Below are positions 25,490 through 34,418 of a stretch of 64,000 nt of DNA, in pieces. The notes under the pieces were generated by a model that made no database searches, was not told the DNA's origin, and saw only the letters and a program-made list of their open reading frames with translations. The position numbers and the translations under genes are program-made. Positions within the stretch are counted from its first letter, which is position 1. Each line of letters begins with the position of its first letter. The DNA comes from Pseudomonadota bacterium (GTDB lineage: Bacteria; Desulfobacterota; Desulfobulbia; Desulfobulbales; Desulfocapsaceae), in NCBI GenBank assembly GCA_018817385.1, contig JAHIUA010000035.1, positions 186,001 to 250,000 on the forward strand. Reading direction: 5' to 3'.

Positions 25490-25636
25490 AGCAGCACTTC
25501 ATCTTCATCCATTGAGATCTTCTCGAAGAGCGCGAGTATGCTTCGAATCCCTGGCTGAACGACTAGAAAGCACTGCTAACCAGTTACAGAACATTTGTTT
25601 GCCAATTATTGGGCATTACCTGAATAGTTACACACA
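25490..25636. repeat. Dispersed repeat of about 150 bp, copy 1
   Basis: From GCAGCACTTCATCTTC to the region before the acyltransferase ATG, the sequence matches 46531-46675 at roughly 80 percent by eye. Shared blocks include TCTTCTCGAAGAGC, GAAAGCACTG, CAGTTACAGA and CAATTATTGG. Neither copy has an open frame of use. It looks like a small non-autonomous element or remains of one insertion sequence. Confidence 0.65.
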
Positions 25637-26692
25637 ATGGAACCAAGACAAGAGACAGCAGAGAAAAAGAGTTTTCTCAATCATATTCATTACTTTCGGG
25701 CATTCGCAATCTTAAATATTGTAATTGTTCATGTTTGGCATATTCCTAGGATTTACATAGAATCTCAATACGCAAGCTATACCCTCATAAATGTTCTCAG
25801 AGAGGTCATGTTTCACGAGAGCACCATATATTTTATTTTCATCTCCGGATTTTTGTTCTACTATTTATCTCCGAAATTCAACATACAAAGGTATTACAAA
25901 AGTAAATTCACCAATGTCATATCGCCATATATCTTTATGACATTATTCGCCTTGATTATTCATTTAAATGACTTTATTCGCCCTGAGGACAGCCTACTTT
26001 TATCCTTTAAAAAAATACTGAACGTCTTTATTTACGGTAAAGCTCAAGTTCAATACTGGTATATTCCTTTTATTTCTTTGGTATTCATAATCAGCCCATT
26101 TATTCTAAAAATACCAAAACCTATTTTATCAAAAATTATTCTTTTTGCCTGTTTTCTCCCGTTATTGGGAACAAGAACAGGAACAACGGTATCTGTCGGC
26201 CAGTATATTTATTTTTTCCCTATATATTTATTGGGCATTTATATTGCGATGGATTATGCAAATTTCATTTCGAAAATTGAGACAAAAAAAACATTACTTG
26301 TTACGACCACCATACTATCTACAGGTGTTCTCTTATATATTCACTGGAAGAATTATCAATTTAGTTTTTCAAACATTACTGAGTCAGTTTTTTATATTCA
26401 AAAAATTTCCCTATCATTTTTAATCCTTATTGCTTTAAAAAAGTTGGAATATAAAAAAATCCCGATTTTAAATAGCTTTGCTACCTACAGTTTTGCTGTT
26501 TACTTCACACACCTTCTGGTAGGAAACAGATGGGTGCACAAATATTATTACACTATTGTTTCAAAATCATCTTTCTTAATTATTCCGGCATCTATCGTGT
26601 ATGTCGTTACTATAACTTTTGCCACTCTCTTTATTTGTATGAGTTTAAAAAAATTATTGGGCAAACAATCAAGATATTTTATTGGAGTGTAA
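25637..26692 (+). CDS. Acyltransferase-3 family membrane protein (second paralogue)
   Basis: The 351-residue multi-spanning protein has HIHYFRAFAILNIVIVHVW at its start (family histidine in the first helix), then FISGFLF and QYWYIPFISLVFIISPFI. It ends in SRYFIGV, parallel to the SRYVIGW end of the paralogue at 20383. Likely O-acylation of a cell-surface glycan. Strongly AT-rich against its surroundings. The start codon lies at the edge of the dispersed repeat, and no clear ribosome-binding site is visible. Confidence 0.85.
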   Translation: MEPRQETAEKKSFLNHIHYFRAFAILNIVIVHVWHIPRIYIESQYASYTLINVLREVMFHESTIYFIFISGFLFYYLSPKFNIQRYYKSKFTNVISPYIFMTLFALIIHLNDFIRPEDSLLLSFKKILNVFIYGKAQVQYWYIPFISLVFIISPFILKIPKPILSKIILFACFLPLLGTRTGTTVSVGQYIYFFPIYLLGIYIAMDYANFISKIETKKTLLVTTTILSTGVLLYIHWKNYQFSFSNITESVFYIQKISLSFLILIALKKLEYKKIPILNSFATYSFAVYFTHLLVGNRWVHKYYYTIVSKSSFLIIPASIVYVVTITFATLFICMSLKKLLGKQSRYFIGV

Positions 26693-27541
26693 AGACTTCG
26701 CTGGGAATCTCAGACGCCATGTTGCTCGCCAGGCCGTCTTGAACCGGGGCTGGCGGCCAGCTTGCACTCCCCTTCAGCTCGAGTGCTTGGCCAAAGAATC
26801 TCCTTTGCAGCCATGAGCTGTCAACGGCCTCCTCCTTGAAGAAAGGGAGATTCCAAAACGAATACCAAACAACTGCTGAAAAGGGCAAAAACCGCAATAC
26901 TGACAACAACTCAAAAAACGAGCCATTCACCCATCCTGTAAGCGACTTCAGCCGCTAACAACTCTCCACACAGCAGAGCAGTATATCCCCTCTCACCAAG
27001 ACAAAAACAGTCACCTTCTCCACAAAGATTAAAATCCCGGCCCCATCAAGCCTCTACCTTATTGAACAACCTCCTGCTGGCTGGGCAACCTGTAAGCGCG
27101 AGACATCATCCGTCTGATTTTCTTGACAAAATTCAACTTACCTGGTATGGAAAACTAAGTACCCAGGTTGAAAATTGACCGAAATTGACCGAGAAGCTGT
27201 TCATCATCTGGATATGGCTGTTTTAAGATTTCTTTTGCTGAAGGATCATTTTCTACCATGAAGAGACGGCCTGATGGACCATTTGCTTTGTTTTCGTTTT
27301 TGTTTTTTTTCGGCTTTTCAACCCTGCCAGCAAGGTGTTCCCTGCCATCTTGCTGGAAATTGTATCCATGGCAACGGACCAGAAGGGCAGACAAAAGAAT
27401 GCTATGAACATTTTATTGCACCTAGAAAAAAACAGAGGAAAACATTACAGTAAATAACCCGCTGCAATGCGGTATTATGTTCAGAAAAGCAATAAGGGAC
27501 GTTAAGATAATTGACATCTTAGATGAAGGAGATCATCAAAT
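26693..27541. other. Gene-free stretch of about 850 bp before the DUF4062 gene
   Basis: No gene can be supported. A minus-strand frame at 27155-27394 contains NGPSGRLFMVENDPSAKEIL and could be a remnant, but has no family match I recognise. AATTGACCGA is repeated in tandem near 27172-27192. A promoter for the downstream block probably lies in the last 100 bp. Confidence 0.45.
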
Positions 27542-28468
27542 ATGCGACGGCAACGCGTTTTTATCAGCTCAGTTATGCGTGACTACGAAGACCGCAGGAA
27601 GGCTGTCGAGGTGGTCATCCGGGCTCTTGGCATGGAACCAATAGTGGCTGAAACCATTAGCGCTTCGAGCAGGACGCCACGTGACATCATACTCAATGAT
27701 GTCATCAGAGATTGCCAGGCGGTGATCGGCATCTACGGGCCGCACTACGGCTGGACCGGTGCTGAGAGCCAGAAATCTCCCACCGAGGAGGAATATGACC
27801 GTGCCCGCGAACTTTATAAACCAATTTATGCTTTCATTGACCGCATAGAACACAAGGTGGTTGAGGCACGCCAGCAGGAGTTCCTCGCGAAGGTGCAGAA
27901 CTGGGATTTCGGTGTTCTCCGCCGCGAATTTTCTTCTCTCGACGAACTCCAAGATCTTGTAAGCGTGGCCTTGACAGGCCGCGACCTGTCACCCCGCTAC
28001 CAACGTTTTTTGGACCGAATGAAAGTCCAGACCAGCAACATTAACGGCCTCGCCTTCCGGGAAGAGAGCGAACCGTTTGCTCCGGCTTTCGATCTCGTCC
28101 TCCATGCCCCAGCCAATCAGTTCACTGCCGGGGTGGATAGCTACATTCTCGTCATTGACGGAGATTTTTATGACCGCCAGGAAACCAAACAGGCGATCCA
28201 GACCTGGTGTAGCGAAGTCAATCACTATATAGGTGCCGGTTTCTTGAAGGCACGAAACGCCTCCACTTCAGTTCTGATCGCTGTGGAGGATAATCCATAC
28301 GACTATACTGAAAAGAGCATGGAGAAAAACCGAAGCCTTTTTAGCTCAACCAACTACGACGAAATGCTGGTTGACCTCTGCGCCGGAAACATCGAGCTCC
28401 CTCCAGGGAACAAGCCCTGGTTCAATCCAATAAAGAAGGCGGTGGAGGCTGCGCTAGCCAACGAGTAA
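27542..28468 (+). CDS. DUF4062 protein
   Basis: The 308-residue protein begins with RRQRVFISSVMRDYEDRRKAV, the typical DUF4062 start. GIYGPHYGW and SPTEEEYDRARELYKPIYAFI follow in the expected order. DUF4062 is a Rossmann-like domain regarded as a relative of TIR-type domains and often sits in front of NTPase or effector modules. Here the C-terminal half (about 170-308) is not recognised. AAGGAG 10 nt upstream gives a strong start. It opens the + strand block with CHAT, RyR and helicase genes, which supports a role in a conflict or sensing pathway. Confidence 0.8.
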   Translation: MRRQRVFISSVMRDYEDRRKAVEVVIRALGMEPIVAETISASSRTPRDIILNDVIRDCQAVIGIYGPHYGWTGAESQKSPTEEEYDRARELYKPIYAFIDRIEHKVVEARQQEFLAKVQNWDFGVLRREFSSLDELQDLVSVALTGRDLSPRYQRFLDRMKVQTSNINGLAFREESEPFAPAFDLVLHAPANQFTAGVDSYILVIDGDFYDRQETKQAIQTWCSEVNHYIGAGFLKARNASTSVLIAVEDNPYDYTEKSMEKNRSLFSSTNYDEMLVDLCAGNIELPPGNKPWFNPIKKAVEAALANE

Positions 28469-28506
28469 AACAAGGACTGATCAGCATCACCCGCTATCTC
28501 CTGGTC

Positions 28507-28518
28507 GACCACGTGGTC
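28507..28518. promoter_or_regulatory. 12-bp perfect palindrome before the receiver-kinase gene
   Basis: GACCACGTGGTC lies between the DUF4062 stop and the kinase start, a possible binding site for a dimeric regulator. Nothing else supports it. Confidence 0.3.
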
Positions 28519-28627
28519 TGAACCGGCAGGCTGGAATTGTCAAAATACAGGAGACATTTTATCGTGACTCTCCTGCATGGGTATTTACTGCCATCAGGCA
28601 TCTAATAAGCCTCCAAAGGTTTACTCT

Positions 28628-29716
28628 ATGAAGACGAACATTCTTGTGGTTGATGACGAAAGGGAATTCGCCGACATGCTCGCGGAACGTCTTGAGCGAA
28701 AAGGATTTTCCACAGCAGTGGTCTATGACGGTTTCGAGGCGCTGTCATGGCTTAACGGGAACAGCTGCGAGATCGTCCTTCTTGACCTCAGCATGCCGGG
28801 TATAAACGGCATCGACGTCCTGCCACAGATCAAGAAGGTCCATCCCTTGGTCCAGATAGTCATCCTCACTGCGTCATCCGATGTCAACATAGCCATTACC
28901 GGCATGAAGCTCGGAGCGACGGATTTTCTCATTAAGCCGGTAGCGTTCCATGCCCTGCTCGCTGGCATTCGCGAGGCCCAGGCCCGTAAGACGAGCCATG
29001 AAGAAAGCCTGCGGATGATCGAGATAAGCAAGATGGCCTCCTTTGGTGTCCTGGCCGAGGGCGTAGCCCATGAGATCATGAACCCGGTAAATGTGATGCT
29101 GACCACCGCCGGTTGGGTAGAAGATCTTCTGAAAGACAACCTGGCCGAGGACCGGCCCGAGATATTCGATTCACTGGTCAAGCTTCGCGAACATGGCATG
29201 CGCTGCAAGGATATTGTGGCCAAGCTTCTCGCCTTTGGCGGTCGCATCGACCCCACTCCCAAGCCAGTGCAGATAAACGACTCTTTTGCGACCCTGATCA
29301 AAAAAATCCGCTCCCGAGCCGAAGAGTTGCAGGTGGATATCCAAGGCGATTTTTCCCCGGATCTGCCGATGATTTCCCTGCCGCCGGCCGAGTTTATGGT
29401 GGCCCTTGAAAACATTATCGATAACAGCCTGGATGCCATGGAGGAAAATGGCGGTGTCCTTCGCATAACGACCTCCCTTGCCGACAACTGTTGTCATTTC
29501 AAGGTCTCGGACAGCGGCACAGGCATAGCCAAGGAGAACCTGGGCCGGATTTTTGAGCCATTTTTTTCCACCAAGGACGTGGGTAAGGGGACCGGACTCG
29601 GACTTTCAATCTGCTACCGCGTGGTGAAAGGCCTGAGCGGGGAGATCAAGGTTGAAAGCAAAGAAGGAGAGGGTACCACACTTTTCGTTCGCCTCCCTAT
29701 TCCCCCGGATAATTGA
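28628..29716 (+). CDS. Receiver domain-histidine kinase fusion
   Basis: The 362-residue soluble protein has an N-terminal receiver domain (acidic pair VDDE, phospho-acceptor Asp53 in LLDLSMPG, Lys103 in LIKPVA). A histidine kinase follows with His148 in AEGVAHEIMNP, an N-box NIIDNSLDAMEE near 270, DSGTGIA and GTGLGLS. It would accept phosphate from another kinase and pass it on, so it could be an intermediate in a relay. No membrane or sensor part. The start at 28628 (AAAGG upstream) is preferred over 28577 because the receiver fold starts there. Confidence 0.9.
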   Translation: MKTNILVVDDEREFADMLAERLERKGFSTAVVYDGFEALSWLNGNSCEIVLLDLSMPGINGIDVLPQIKKVHPLVQIVILTASSDVNIAITGMKLGATDFLIKPVAFHALLAGIREAQARKTSHEESLRMIEISKMASFGVLAEGVAHEIMNPVNVMLTTAGWVEDLLKDNLAEDRPEIFDSLVKLREHGMRCKDIVAKLLAFGGRIDPTPKPVQINDSFATLIKKIRSRAEELQVDIQGDFSPDLPMISLPPAEFMVALENIIDNSLDAMEENGGVLRITTSLADNCCHFKVSDSGTGIAKENLGRIFEPFFSTKDVGKGTGLGLSICYRVVKGLSGEIKVESKEGEGTTLFVRLPIPPDN

Positions 29717-29941
29717 GCAAAACGGAATCAATGTTTTCCTTGGCCCTCTCTTCACCAAGATATTGCCACCTGTTGAGCACTTGGCGATTGAATAGAGCAG
29801 ATTGTAAGAATATGACTCAAGGAGGTACGCTGACTTAATCCCCTGCTGACCACCCCCTAAAGGAGCAACGCCCCATTAGGCTCTTGCTAAACCCAGCTTA
29901 GCAACCAGACACCATACCCCTCTGACCCAAGGAGAACAGCA

Positions 29942-31435
29942 ATGCCCTTCCCCGAATACGATGAAGTTCATGTCATCTCCGACCTGCACATGGGAGGCAA
30001 GGCCGGTTTTCAGATTCTCAGCGAAACTGCAAAGCTTGCGGGCTACATCCGCTGGGTCGGCGAACAGCGCCCGGACGGACGGCTGGCCCTGGTTTTGAAC
30101 GGTGACGTCATTGACACTCTGGCCGAAGAGAGCGGCGGCTACATCGCCTTCGACAATGCCGAGGCCATCATCAAGCGGATCATGGCCGATCCCTCCTTTG
30201 CGCCAATCTGGGATGCCCTGGCGGAATATGTCAAAACAGGAGGCCGCACCCTGGTCATCGCCCTTGGCAACCACGACCTTGAGATGTCCTTTCCCGTGGT
30301 CCAGGGTGCCGTTAGCGAACGGCTTGCCGGCACGGACCCCGAGGCCCTAGGCCGCATCCAGTTTTCCACCATGGGGGCCGGTTATTCCTGCCTGGTAGGG
30401 GGCGCCCGTGTTTTCTGCACCCACGGCAACGAGGTGGACTCCTGGAATTATACCCGTTATGAGGAGCTCGCCAAGGCCGGCCGGAGGCTGAACAGCGGCC
30501 GCAGTCTCAAGGCCAAGGAATGGGAACCCAATGCCGGCACCATGATGGTCAAAGACGTCATGAACACGGTGAAGATACGTTACCCCTGGATCGACCTCTT
30601 AAAACCGGAGATGCAGGCCGCCGTTGGCGTACTCCTTGCCCTTGACCCCAGTCAGCTCGACAAGATCCGTCGTCTTCTCCCGATCATCGGCGAGAAGGTA
30701 GAGGGCAGCTTAGAGGTCGACCAGCGGCTCTCCGCCGAGGGTTTCACCATCCCGACCAGCACAGTATCGCGACCCGCCTCTGTGGACAGCCTGCTCGGTC
30801 CAAGCCTCATGGCGGGACTGCGCCAGGGCCCAGACGGTAAAAGGCCCACGGCCGATGCCCTGCTCCTGGCCGCGGAAAAGGAATACAAGACCGGTAGCGC
30901 CATCACCGACCCCCAAGACAAAACACTCGGCACTGGCCAGTATCTTTGGGACCGCCTGACCAGCTGGTTAACCGGCGTCAGCAAGATTGAAGCCCTGCGC
31001 CGAGCCCTGCAGGACTGGCTCAAGGATGACAAGACCTTCGAGATAACTGACCAAGACGATACCTGCAAGGAGGTGGTGGCCTCGGTGGGCCAGGACATTC
31101 ATTTCCTCATCACCGGCCACACCCACCTTGAACGAGCCATCGATCTGGGCGGCAGCCGTTTCTACTTCAATTGCGGCACCTGGATCCGTCTCCTCCGTTT
31201 CAGAGAGGAGATGCTTAAAGACGAAACGAATTTCCAACCGGTGTATGACTTACTCGTCAGTGGCCGGATACAGGATATCGATCAGGCCGTTTTTAATGGC
31301 CACCCCTTTGTCCTGCCACAACAGAGCGCGGTCTGCATCAAAACCAACGAAGACGGAACAGTGGTCGGCGAACTAACCCACATAGAAGGAACCGGTTCCA
31401 TCACCCCCAGGATTATCAAACAGTTCACAAGGTGA
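29942..31435 (+). CDS. Calcineurin-like metallophosphoesterase
   Basis: The 497-residue protein carries the full metal-binding set in order: DLHMGG (Asp14, His16), NGDVID near 57, GNHD near 107, THGNE near 160 and GHTH near 391. A large helical insert of about 200 residues lies between the fourth and fifth motifs. The family hydrolyses phosphoesters including nucleotides and cyclic nucleotides. AAGGAG precedes the ATG. Its stop is 4 bp before the CHAT gene, so the two are one operon. A pairing of phosphoesterase with CHAT fits a nucleotide-signal or effector module. Confidence 0.85.
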   Translation: MPFPEYDEVHVISDLHMGGKAGFQILSETAKLAGYIRWVGEQRPDGRLALVLNGDVIDTLAEESGGYIAFDNAEAIIKRIMADPSFAPIWDALAEYVKTGGRTLVIALGNHDLEMSFPVVQGAVSERLAGTDPEALGRIQFSTMGAGYSCLVGGARVFCTHGNEVDSWNYTRYEELAKAGRRLNSGRSLKAKEWEPNAGTMMVKDVMNTVKIRYPWIDLLKPEMQAAVGVLLALDPSQLDKIRRLLPIIGEKVEGSLEVDQRLSAEGFTIPTSTVSRPASVDSLLGPSLMAGLRQGPDGKRPTADALLLAAEKEYKTGSAITDPQDKTLGTGQYLWDRLTSWLTGVSKIEALRRALQDWLKDDKTFEITDQDDTCKEVVASVGQDIHFLITGHTHLERAIDLGGSRFYFNCGTWIRLLRFREEMLKDETNFQPVYDLLVSGRIQDIDQAVFNGHPFVLPQQSAVCIKTNEDGTVVGELTHIEGTGSITPRIIKQFTR

Positions 31436-31439
31436 AGAA

Positions 31440-33383
31440 ATGTCCGAGATCCACACCATCAAACTGGAAATCCTGCGCCCCGGCCCGGCGCACAACCAGC
31501 TCCTTTCACCGCTGACGCCCTATCTCGTCCTCTGCGGTGCCGACGGACCGGTAACCCTGAGCCTGCCCTTTGAACAGCGGCAGTTGCTCATCCGCCTGGA
31601 ACGACTGCGCTATTCTACAGGAAAAACAGCTGTCCCCGCCAGTCAACGTGAGGCGGAACTGCACGAATTGGGCGAGACCATCGGTGAGATGTTCGCTCAG
31701 GTTCCGGCATTACTTGCTGAACTCGGCAGTGTTCGCTCCCAAAAGGAAAAGTTTGTCCATCTGCGCCTGTCGCTTTCTGCCTTCGAACTCGCTCTCTTAC
31801 CCTTTGAGACGGCTATTGCCCCAGAAGGTTTTCCCGGATCCGGTTCCCCAATTTTTCTCCAATCAAAGACCCCCATTACCCTGACCCGGGAGGTACGTCG
31901 CGGCCAGCCGCTGCCAGTGGAATGGAATCGTCTGCCTCGCATCCTCTTTATCTTTGCCTCGCCCGGTGGCTTGGCGTCGGTGCCCGCCAAGCAACATCTG
32001 CTCGCTCTGCGCCGCGCCATTGACCCTTGGATAAAGATTACCGACGATGAAGAAGAGCGCCTGATCGAGGTAAAAAAAATACTCACCGTACTGCCGGAAG
32101 CAACGCTTGAGCAGATCCGACAGGCCTGCATGGATACCGAGTATACCCATGTCCACATCCTGGCCCACGGCGCCCCCTACGATCATGCCGGTGACCAGCA
32201 CTACGGACTTGCCCTGTGCAGCAGCACCAACCCGGCAGAGCTCGATGTGGTCGATGGTGAGCGGCTGGCCATCGCCCTTACCACCGATCGCGCCGCGACC
32301 TGCACCGCCCGACTTCGCCCCACCGTCCTCTCCCTTGCCACCTGTGATTCCGGTAATGTCTGCTCCGTACTCACCCCCGGCGGCAGCATAGCTCATGAGC
32401 TGCACGCAGCCGGCATCCCTTGGGTCTTTGCCTCCCAGTTTCCCCTGTGGATGCGTTCCTCGAATATCTTCGCCGAAGTACTGTACAAACGTCTACTCAA
32501 GGGGGCCGATCCCCGCTGCGTGCTCCACGAATTACGGCAACGTCTGCGCATCTCCTGCCCGGACACTCACGACTGGGCAAGTATCGTCGCCTACGCAACC
32601 GTGCCCTCGGATTTTGAAAAACAGGTCAGTGACTTTCGTGATCAGCAGACCCGTAAGCGCATCGAAACGAAATTCGAACGAATTGACGTTCTCCTCAAGG
32701 CAAAGAACTCTGAGGGCGACAATAAAAAGACCTTAGCACCAGAGATGGATACTCTCTGTGCTGGAATCCGTCAGGAACTGCAAGCATGGCGTCAAGAACT
32801 CGACGCCCAATCCTGCGGCAAGGAACTGGCAGAACGTCTGGGAGTGAGTGCTGCCAGCGAAAAAAGAATCGCCATTGCCTATGAGCAGATATCCAACAGG
32901 GAAAAAGAAAGAGTGGAGGCCTATCAAACAGCCTGCCAGTTCTACAGAAAAGCCATCGAAGCCGATATCTCCAACCACTGGGTCATCACCCAGTATCTGT
33001 CAATGCTCGCGGTCACCAAGCTGACAGAAGGCGGTGGCCTGTCCGGATTGGCCAGAGACTATGGGTATTGGTGGAACGCAGCTCGCCAAATCAGCCACTG
33101 GCAGTTGCCCACAGCAGTGGGGATAGAACGGGCCTGGGCCTACGGAACGCTGGCTGAACTGGAAATGCTGGGCGCTGTTTATGGAGGCAGAAAATATAAC
33201 ACAGAGGAAGGCAAAGAGACAATCAGCCGTTACTGCAAAGAAATTATGGAAATCTATGGTCCGCAGGATTTTCCAGTCCAATCAACCGTGCGCCAGTTCC
33301 GCCGCTATGTTGATATCTGGAAACAAAATAAATGGGATGAGCTGGCCAGGACCGCGCTTACCGCCCTCGGTGCCCACGGATAG
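31440..33383 (+). CDS. CHAT-domain (caspase-like) protein
   Basis: The 647-residue protein has a beta-rich N-terminal domain (about 1-150). The CHAT protease domain follows (about 160-400), with the catalytic His in HILAHG near 243 and the catalytic Cys in LATCDSGN near 301, then GIPWVFASQFPLW. Residues 410-647 are helical, with a TPR-like flavour (AYQTACQFYRKAIEADISNHW). Both catalytic residues are present, so it should be an active cysteine protease. CHAT proteases act as effectors in several bacterial defence systems. It is translationally close to the phosphoesterase gene, with AGGTGA before its ATG. Confidence 0.85.
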   Translation: MSEIHTIKLEILRPGPAHNQLLSPLTPYLVLCGADGPVTLSLPFEQRQLLIRLERLRYSTGKTAVPASQREAELHELGETIGEMFAQVPALLAELGSVRSQKEKFVHLRLSLSAFELALLPFETAIAPEGFPGSGSPIFLQSKTPITLTREVRRGQPLPVEWNRLPRILFIFASPGGLASVPAKQHLLALRRAIDPWIKITDDEEERLIEVKKILTVLPEATLEQIRQACMDTEYTHVHILAHGAPYDHAGDQHYGLALCSSTNPAELDVVDGERLAIALTTDRAATCTARLRPTVLSLATCDSGNVCSVLTPGGSIAHELHAAGIPWVFASQFPLWMRSSNIFAEVLYKRLLKGADPRCVLHELRQRLRISCPDTHDWASIVAYATVPSDFEKQVSDFRDQQTRKRIETKFERIDVLLKAKNSEGDNKKTLAPEMDTLCAGIRQELQAWRQELDAQSCGKELAERLGVSAASEKRIAIAYEQISNREKERVEAYQTACQFYRKAIEADISNHWVITQYLSMLAVTKLTEGGGLSGLARDYGYWWNAARQISHWQLPTAVGIERAWAYGTLAELEMLGAVYGGRKYNTEEGKETISRYCKEIMEIYGPQDFPVQSTVRQFRRYVDIWKQNKWDELARTALTALGAHG

Positions 33384-33506
33384 AGGAGCAAATGTCCATT
33401 AGACCTGAAACTGATCCATCCTTAATCCCTCTCATGGTCAGCTGCAGATAAGGGGAGTTGCGGCCAGCTGATCAGGTAAGGAAGTGAACAGGACAAGGGA
33501 GAGATC

Positions 33507-33824
33507 TTGAGCACGACAGGAAAAAAGATTGAGACGCCTTTCGGCGAATACAAACCACGAATTGCCAGCCCTGAAGAACGTATGCGGGCTGCTGCGATCA
33601 TGGGTGATGCGGTGGAGGCAATCGCCAGGGTCAACCATGACCAGTGGGCAGCGGAACGGATAGCACAGGGTTGGCGCTACGGGAGGCAACGTGATGACTC
33701 CGGAAAACTGCATCCTGGCCTTGTTCCCTATGAGCATCTCACAGATGGGGAAAAACAGATCGACGTAGAGGGTGCCAAGGCGGTGGTGGCTGAACTGATC
33801 AGGTTGGGAATCCTTCAGTACTGA
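33507..33824 (+). CDS. RyR-domain protein
   Basis: The 105-residue protein is almost entirely one RyR domain: VNHDQWAAERIAQGWRYG, then DDSGKLHPGLVPYEHLTDGEKQID and a last helix (VVAELIRLGIL). This repeat is known from ryanodine receptors and from bacterial conflict loci, where it is thought to sense a nucleotide-derived ligand. The start codon is TTG at 33507, with AGGGAG 7 nt upstream. No other start fits. Stand-alone and placed after the CHAT gene, it is a candidate sensor or adaptor of the system. Confidence 0.85.
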   Translation: MSTTGKKIETPFGEYKPRIASPEERMRAAAIMGDAVEAIARVNHDQWAAERIAQGWRYGRQRDDSGKLHPGLVPYEHLTDGEKQIDVEGAKAVVAELIRLGILQY

Positions 33825-33949
33825 TTTTCTTCTCTGGCAAACTCTTCTCAGATGAGCCCATCAGTATGCTTCCGGAAAAGGAGGCATACCGTGCAAGGAG
33901 CCAGGGGCCAGTGTCCTTGAAGTACGCAGAGGAAAACGAGGAGGAAGTC

Positions 33950-34342
33950 ATGACCATACGGGTGCTTGTAATCGACGACGAAGAGGATATCCGCCGCCTG
34001 GTACAAATCAAACTCAGCAAGGCCGGTTACGATGTGACTACCGCCAGTGACGGCGAGGAGGGGGTGGCTCTGGCCCTGAAAATCAGGCCGGACGTAGTGA
34101 TAGCCGATATTATGATGCCCGGCAAGGACGGCTATCAGGTGGTGACGGAACTGAAAGGGCAGTTAGCCTTCGAACCACCGGTTCTCATCCTCCTCACCGC
34201 CAAAAACCAGAAGGCCGACATCATCCATGGTCTTGCCGGTGGTGCCGATGATTATGTGACCAAGCCCTTTTCCCCGCGGGAACTCATAGAGCGCATTGAG
34301 GTTGCCCTGATCAAGGCCGGCAAGACCTCACCTGGAAGTTAA
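33950..34342 (+). CDS. Stand-alone response-regulator receiver
   Basis: The 130-residue protein is a single CheY-like receiver: VIDDEED at the start, phospho-acceptor Asp53 in IADIMMPG, Thr83 in LLTAKN and Lys105 in VTKPFSP. There is no output domain, so it acts by binding a partner or as a relay step. The ATG at 33950 has the strong ribosome-binding site GAGGAGG; the frame is open upstream to 33866 but lacks a better start. It sits between the RyR and helicase genes, which makes one of their products a possible output partner. Confidence 0.9.
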   Translation: MTIRVLVIDDEEDIRRLVQIKLSKAGYDVTTASDGEEGVALALKIRPDVVIADIMMPGKDGYQVVTELKGQLAFEPPVLILLTAKNQKADIIHGLAGGADDYVTKPFSPRELIERIEVALIKAGKTSPGS

Positions 34343-34418
34343 GCCGATGTTTGTTGCCCTCCTCGGCCCTTCGTTTCTGCGGGTCGCTACAAGGTGAACT
34401 TTTGCAAGGGAAGAGCTG

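Noticed and set aside
27155-27394. Minus-strand frame of 79 residues
   Set aside because: No ribosome-binding site, low-complexity Lys/Asn run, no recognised family.
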